Shown here piece by piece: positions 7,177 through 9,410 of a DNA stretch of 9,410 nt. The notes below the pieces were generated by a model. It saw only the letters and a program-made list of their open reading frames with translations, searched no databases and was not told the DNA's origin. The position numbers and the translations under genes were made by a program. This stretch comes from Oscillospiraceae bacterium (GTDB lineage: Bacteria > Bacillota > Clostridia > Oscillospirales > Ruminococcaceae): the NCBI GenBank assembly GCA_016296165.1, contig JAEDJV010000094.1:1-9410 (forward strand). Reading direction: 5' to 3'. Numbering within the stretch: the first letter of the stretch is position 1; each line of letters starts with the position of its first letter.

Positions 7177-7216
7177 TATTAATGTTTCTTATAGATATTT
7201 TGTGATTCCCGCCGAT

Positions 7217-7246
7217 TATACTAATAGGATGTATTTCGTAAAATAC
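7217..7246 (+). promoter_or_regulatory. Possible -10 box and small inverted repeat upstream of the unknown helical gene
   Basis: TATACT at 7217-7222 is a fair -10 box but no good -35 lies 16-18 bp upstream. Just after it, GTATTT-CGTA-AAATAC (7231-7246) is a perfect 6-bp inverted repeat that would fall at or just beyond the transcription start and could be an operator. Weak evidence; the gene must have a promoter in this gap because a terminator precedes it. Confidence 0.35.
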
Positions 7247-7294
7247 AGGTGAAACAGATTTTGCTTATGTTTTATTTCAAGGAGGAATGTGGTT

Positions 7295-8059
7295 ATGGAT
7301 TTCAGTACGATTGGTTCTGTTTCAGGTTATATGAAAACAATGGAACTTGAAACAAAATTTAAAAAGAAAAAATCAGAAGGAGATCTTGGATCTCAGTCAA
7401 GGAAGAAAACGGAGCTGGAGATAAAAAATGAACAGTTCAAGGCTGAATACTACAGACGTAAACAGGAAGAAAATGAAGACGATGACAAAATGCTTACGGA
7501 TATCAATAACAAAATTGCAGTAGATCAGGAACTAACACCTGAGGAAATGCGTTATCTTCAGAATAAGAACCCTTCACTTTATCAGAAGGTCAAAAATATC
7601 GAAAACGAAAAGAAGCAGTACGAAAAAGACCTGAAAAAATGTAAGACAAAGGAAGATGTCCAACGTCTGAAAATGAATAAAGTGAGTTCAGCACTCTCCA
7701 CTATAAAATCTGCAGAAAACGATCCGAACCTTCCTGAGAGTGCAAAACTTGCGGTAGCACAGGGCGAACTTAGACGAATGAATGCTCTTAATAAGATTTC
7801 AGCAAAATTTATTGAAAGCGGAGAATACGACAGACTCCCTGCTGAACAGGAGGTACTTGAGGTCGAAAATCAGCTTAAAGAAGCCGAACAGGCTGAAGAA
7901 GAGAAAGTCCTTGATGTATCTGAAACTGAAAATGTGGAAAATACAGATGACACATCTGAAACGGAAAATGAGAATAAAGAACTTACTGAAAATGCTCCGG
8001 ATAATATCAGGAAGGACAAACAAAAAAAAGCAGTTGCAGAAAATTATGAAGCTCCTTGA
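7295..8059 (+). CDS. Highly charged helical protein of unknown function
   Basis: I do not recognise a named family. The 254-residue product begins at the ATG at 7295, 9 nt after AAGGAGG (7279-7285); the GTG at 7289 is too close to that site. It has no signal peptide, membrane segment or metal motif. Residues 1-40 are Lys-rich. A Lys/Glu-rich helical section follows, then a more ordered core (about 80-190) starting with LTPEEMRYLQNKNPSLYQK and holding the single Cys (116), with predicted long helices likely to form a coiled coil. From about 190 on it is acidic and low in complexity (SETENVENTDDTSETENENKE), then ends in a short basic segment IRKDKQKKAVAENYEAP. This last segment overlaps a PIN-toxin remnant by 14 bp. 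It is probably cytoplasmic. The core pattern feels like a lineage-restricted hypothetical family of Ruminococcus and Lachnospiraceae, but that is recollection only. Confidence 0.75.
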   Translation: MDFSTIGSVSGYMKTMELETKFKKKKSEGDLGSQSRKKTELEIKNEQFKAEYYRRKQEENEDDDKMLTDINNKIAVDQELTPEEMRYLQNKNPSLYQKVKNIENEKKQYEKDLKKCKTKEDVQRLKMNKVSSALSTIKSAENDPNLPESAKLAVAQGELRRMNALNKISAKFIESGEYDRLPAEQEVLEVENQLKEAEQAEEEKVLDVSETENVENTDDTSETENENKELTENAPDNIRKDKQKKAVAENYEAP

Positions 8060-8180
8060 TACGAATATGATTCTTCGGTTTCTGCTTGATGATAATGCAG
8101 ATATGAATAGAATTGGCTGTCTTCTCATTGCTTATCATTCAGAACAGGGATATGAAATCTGCACATTTGATAAAAACTGA
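8046..8180 (+). pseudogene. Internally deleted PIN-domain (VapC-like) toxin remnant
   Basis: The frame from the ATG at 8046 reads MKLLDTNMILRFLLDD, the typical start of a PIN-domain RNase toxin with its first catalytic Asp5. It then passes directly, after about 20 residues, into GCLLIAYHSEQGYEICTFDKN, the typical end of such a domain with the last catalytic Asp. PIN toxins are about 130-140 residues; here only 44 remain, so roughly 80-90 central residues, including the middle acidic residues, are gone by an in-frame deletion. The residue before the Cys, normally Asp, is Gly. After the TGA at 8178 the same frame stays open to 8270 (LSRYKQDLNQKLQNK...), which may be more decayed tail. It overlaps the end of the upstream gene by 14 bp and has no visible ribosome site. 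It cannot be an active nuclease. Confidence 0.65.
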
Positions 8181-8303
8181 TTAAGCAGATATAAACAGGA
8201 CTTGAATCAGAAACTGCAAAATAAAGGTGTGTTTCAGGCAGAGTTTTATATGCCAGGAACCAAGAAGTGATTTATAGAGAACGTAAATAAGTAATTAAGA
8301 TTG

Positions 8304-8339
8304 ATTCCTGGTAAATTAGTAATTCGCCAGGAATTTTTT
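8304..8339 (+). terminator. Rho-independent terminator after the PIN remnant
   Basis: Stem ATTCCTGG / CCAGGAAT (8304-8311 with 8327-8334) with a 15-nt loop that can itself pair partly (AATT with AATT), followed by a run of six T. It closes the transcript of the helical gene and PIN remnant. Confidence 0.75.
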
Positions 8340-8414
8340 ATTGTTAAGTAAGTATGATTATCTCAGATTTATGCGTTAATGATTTGTTAGCGTGTTTAAT
8401 TACTGTGGACCAAT

Positions 8415-8455
8415 ACACCTTTCGGCTTGCTAATAGTATGAAAAGGTGTTATACT
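8415..8455 (+). promoter_or_regulatory. Sigma-A type promoter embedded in an inverted repeat, for the AAA-ATPase-like gene
   Basis: TTGCTA (8427-8432) and TATACT (8450-8455) are separated by 17 bp. A perfect 8-bp inverted repeat, ACACCTTT (8415-8422) and AAAGGTGT (8442-8449), brackets the -35 box and abuts the -10 box. A repressor dimer or a DNA hairpin there would block the promoter. The promoter call is good by consensus; the operator role is inference. Confidence 0.65.
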
Positions 8456-8491
8456 AAAGTATAGATATTTTTTCTGAACGGAGGAAGAGAG

Positions 8492-9410
8492 ATGGGAACG
8501 TACTTTAATCCATCAAATGAAGGATATCGTCAGGCTGTAAACAGCAGAATTTATATGGATAAAACCCCTATGATAGATATACTTAACAGCAGGCTTTTTA
8601 CCGAAGAAAAATGTATATCAGTAAGCCACGCACGCCGCTTCGGGAAATCACAGGCTGCCAGAATGATAGATGCTTACTACAGTAGAGGCTGTGATTCCAC
8701 TGAACTGTTTTCAAATCTGAAAATATCAAAGTCACCGGACTTTAAAAAGCATCTTAACAAATATAACGTAATCCATCTCGATATATCATCATTTACGGAT
8801 GAATATACGGAAACTCTTGTTAAAGAAATAAAAAGACATGTGTTTGATGAATTCAGGGAAAAATATCCGGATATAAATTATAACAGTACTACAGCATCCA
8901 TATTTAAGCAGGTATATGAAAAATCAGCTGAAGTTGCAGATGGTAAAAAAGTTCATGTTCCGTTTGTAATTATCATAGACGAATGGGACTGTGTAGTAAG
9001 AAATTATTCAGATAAACCGGAACTGGTACACGAATACCTTCAGTTTCTGCATTCTCTTTTTAAAAGTGAAGAATCACAGAAGTTCCTTGCATTAGGATAT
9101 ATAACCGGAATTCTGCCGATAAAGAAAATAAAAGATGAATCAGCACTTAATAATTTTTTTGAATATACCATGACTGATTCGTATGAATTGACAACTTATT
9201 TTGGATTTACAGAAGCAGAAGTAGAGGAGTTATGTGAAAAATATGATATGAATACAGACTCCGTAAAGGAATGGTATAACGGATATCTTATAAGCGGACA
9301 GCATATGTATAATCCAAATTCAGTTTATATGGCGATGATGCGGCACAGCCTTGAGTCCTACTGGAAAAACACATCAGCCTTTGACACGATAAACACTTTC
9401 ATTACCCTTA
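8492..9410 (+). CDS. AAA-ATPase-like family protein (3' end cut by window edge)
   Basis: The 306 visible codons match the AAA-ATPase-like family (PF09820 type), common in many copies in gut Firmicutes and Bacteroidetes. The full protein is usually 500-600 residues and often ends in a PD-(D/E)XK nuclease-like domain (PF08011 type), which would lie beyond the right edge. Its function is not established; mobile-element or defence roles are guessed. Visible features are FNPSNEGYRQAVNSRIYMDKT near the start, where the family has a conserved 'I..N..YVDKT' type motif, a Walker A variant SHARRFGKSQ (45-54) with Ser in place of the first Gly, the Walker B with Asp163-Glu164 in FVIIIDEWD, and the later GYITGILPIKK segment typical of the family. 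The ATG at 8492 has GGAGG (8480-8484) 7 nt upstream. It has its own promoter and is not part of the preceding unit. Confidence 0.9.
   Translation, partial: MGTYFNPSNEGYRQAVNSRIYMDKTPMIDILNSRLFTEEKCISVSHARRFGKSQAARMIDAYYSRGCDSTELFSNLKISKSPDFKKHLNKYNVIHLDISSFTDEYTETLVKEIKRHVFDEFREKYPDINYNSTTASIFKQVYEKSAEVADGKKVHVPFVIIIDEWDCVVRNYSDKPELVHEYLQFLHSLFKSEESQKFLALGYITGILPIKKIKDESALNNFFEYTMTDSYELTTYFGFTEAEVEELCEKYDMNTDSVKEWYNGYLISGQHMYNPNSVYMAMMRHSLESYWKNTSAFDTINTFITL

Larger units (their letters stand above)
8181..8491 (+). other. Gene-free stretch: decayed PIN tail, terminator, promoter
   Basis: No intact gene is seen in these 311 bases on either strand. From 8181 to 8270 the PIN frame continues past its stop. 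A terminator lies at 8304-8339. From about 8340 to 8410 is AT-rich sequence in which I see nothing specific. A promoter with a surrounding inverted repeat precedes the AAA-ATPase-like gene. Confidence 0.6.

Noticed and set aside
7782..8045. Upstream extension of the PIN remnant frame into the helical gene
   Set aside because: The translation is a Lys/Leu/Arg-rich shadow of the Glu-rich frame; only the part from the ATG at 8046 resembles a protein family.

Overview
The window suggests a strictly anaerobic, low-to-moderate G+C Firmicute of the Ruminococcus / Oscillospiraceae kind. The reasons are [FeFe]-hydrogenase maturases, AT-rich sigma-A style promoters, strong AGGAGG-type ribosome binding sites, GTG and TTG starts, and a clostridial efp neighbourhood. 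The genus is an inference from overall flavour; no rRNA is present to confirm it.

Layout. (1) Positions 1-2589, minus strand: hydG followed 16 bp later by hydF, which runs off the left edge only a few residues short of its usual end. Together they build and deliver the H-cluster of [FeFe] hydrogenase; the third maturase, hydE, is not in the window. (2) Positions 2590-2726: a compact divergent promoter region with two sigma-A promoters back to back, their -35 boxes 4 bp apart. (3) Positions 2727-4745, plus strand: a tight run of yqeG (HAD phosphatase), aroQ (type II 3-dehydroquinate dehydratase) and an M24 Xaa-Pro aminopeptidase. (4) Positions 4746-5953: efp (elongation factor P), with a promoter of its own, then a very acidic CD1247-like zinc-ribbon protein, closed by a terminator-like hairpin. 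The aroQ / Xaa-Pro peptidase / efp order is the one known from Bacillus subtilis (yqhS-yqhT-efp).

(5) Positions 6033-7176: a membrane-anchored VanY-like (peptidase M15) protein with a TTG start and a strong terminator. Its zinc ligands are present, but the catalytic Glu and the transition-state Arg are both replaced. (6) Positions 7295-8059: an unrecognised highly charged helical protein whose end overlaps the start of a drastically shortened PIN-domain toxin remnant. (7) Positions 8181-8491: no intact gene, only the decayed tail of the PIN gene, a terminator and a promoter wrapped in an inverted repeat. (8) Positions 8492-9410: the first 306 codons of an AAA-ATPase-like gene, a family that usually carries a C-terminal PD-(D/E)XK nuclease domain and is typical of accessory DNA in gut bacteria.

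The left two thirds is conserved core genome (hydrogenase maturation, shikimate pathway, translation). The right third, from about 7180, looks accessory. I see no convincing large new system. The best leads are the VanY-like protein with a rewired active site, the PIN remnant fused by overlap to an unknown gene, and the 132-residue stretch without Lys or Arg in the CD1247-like protein.
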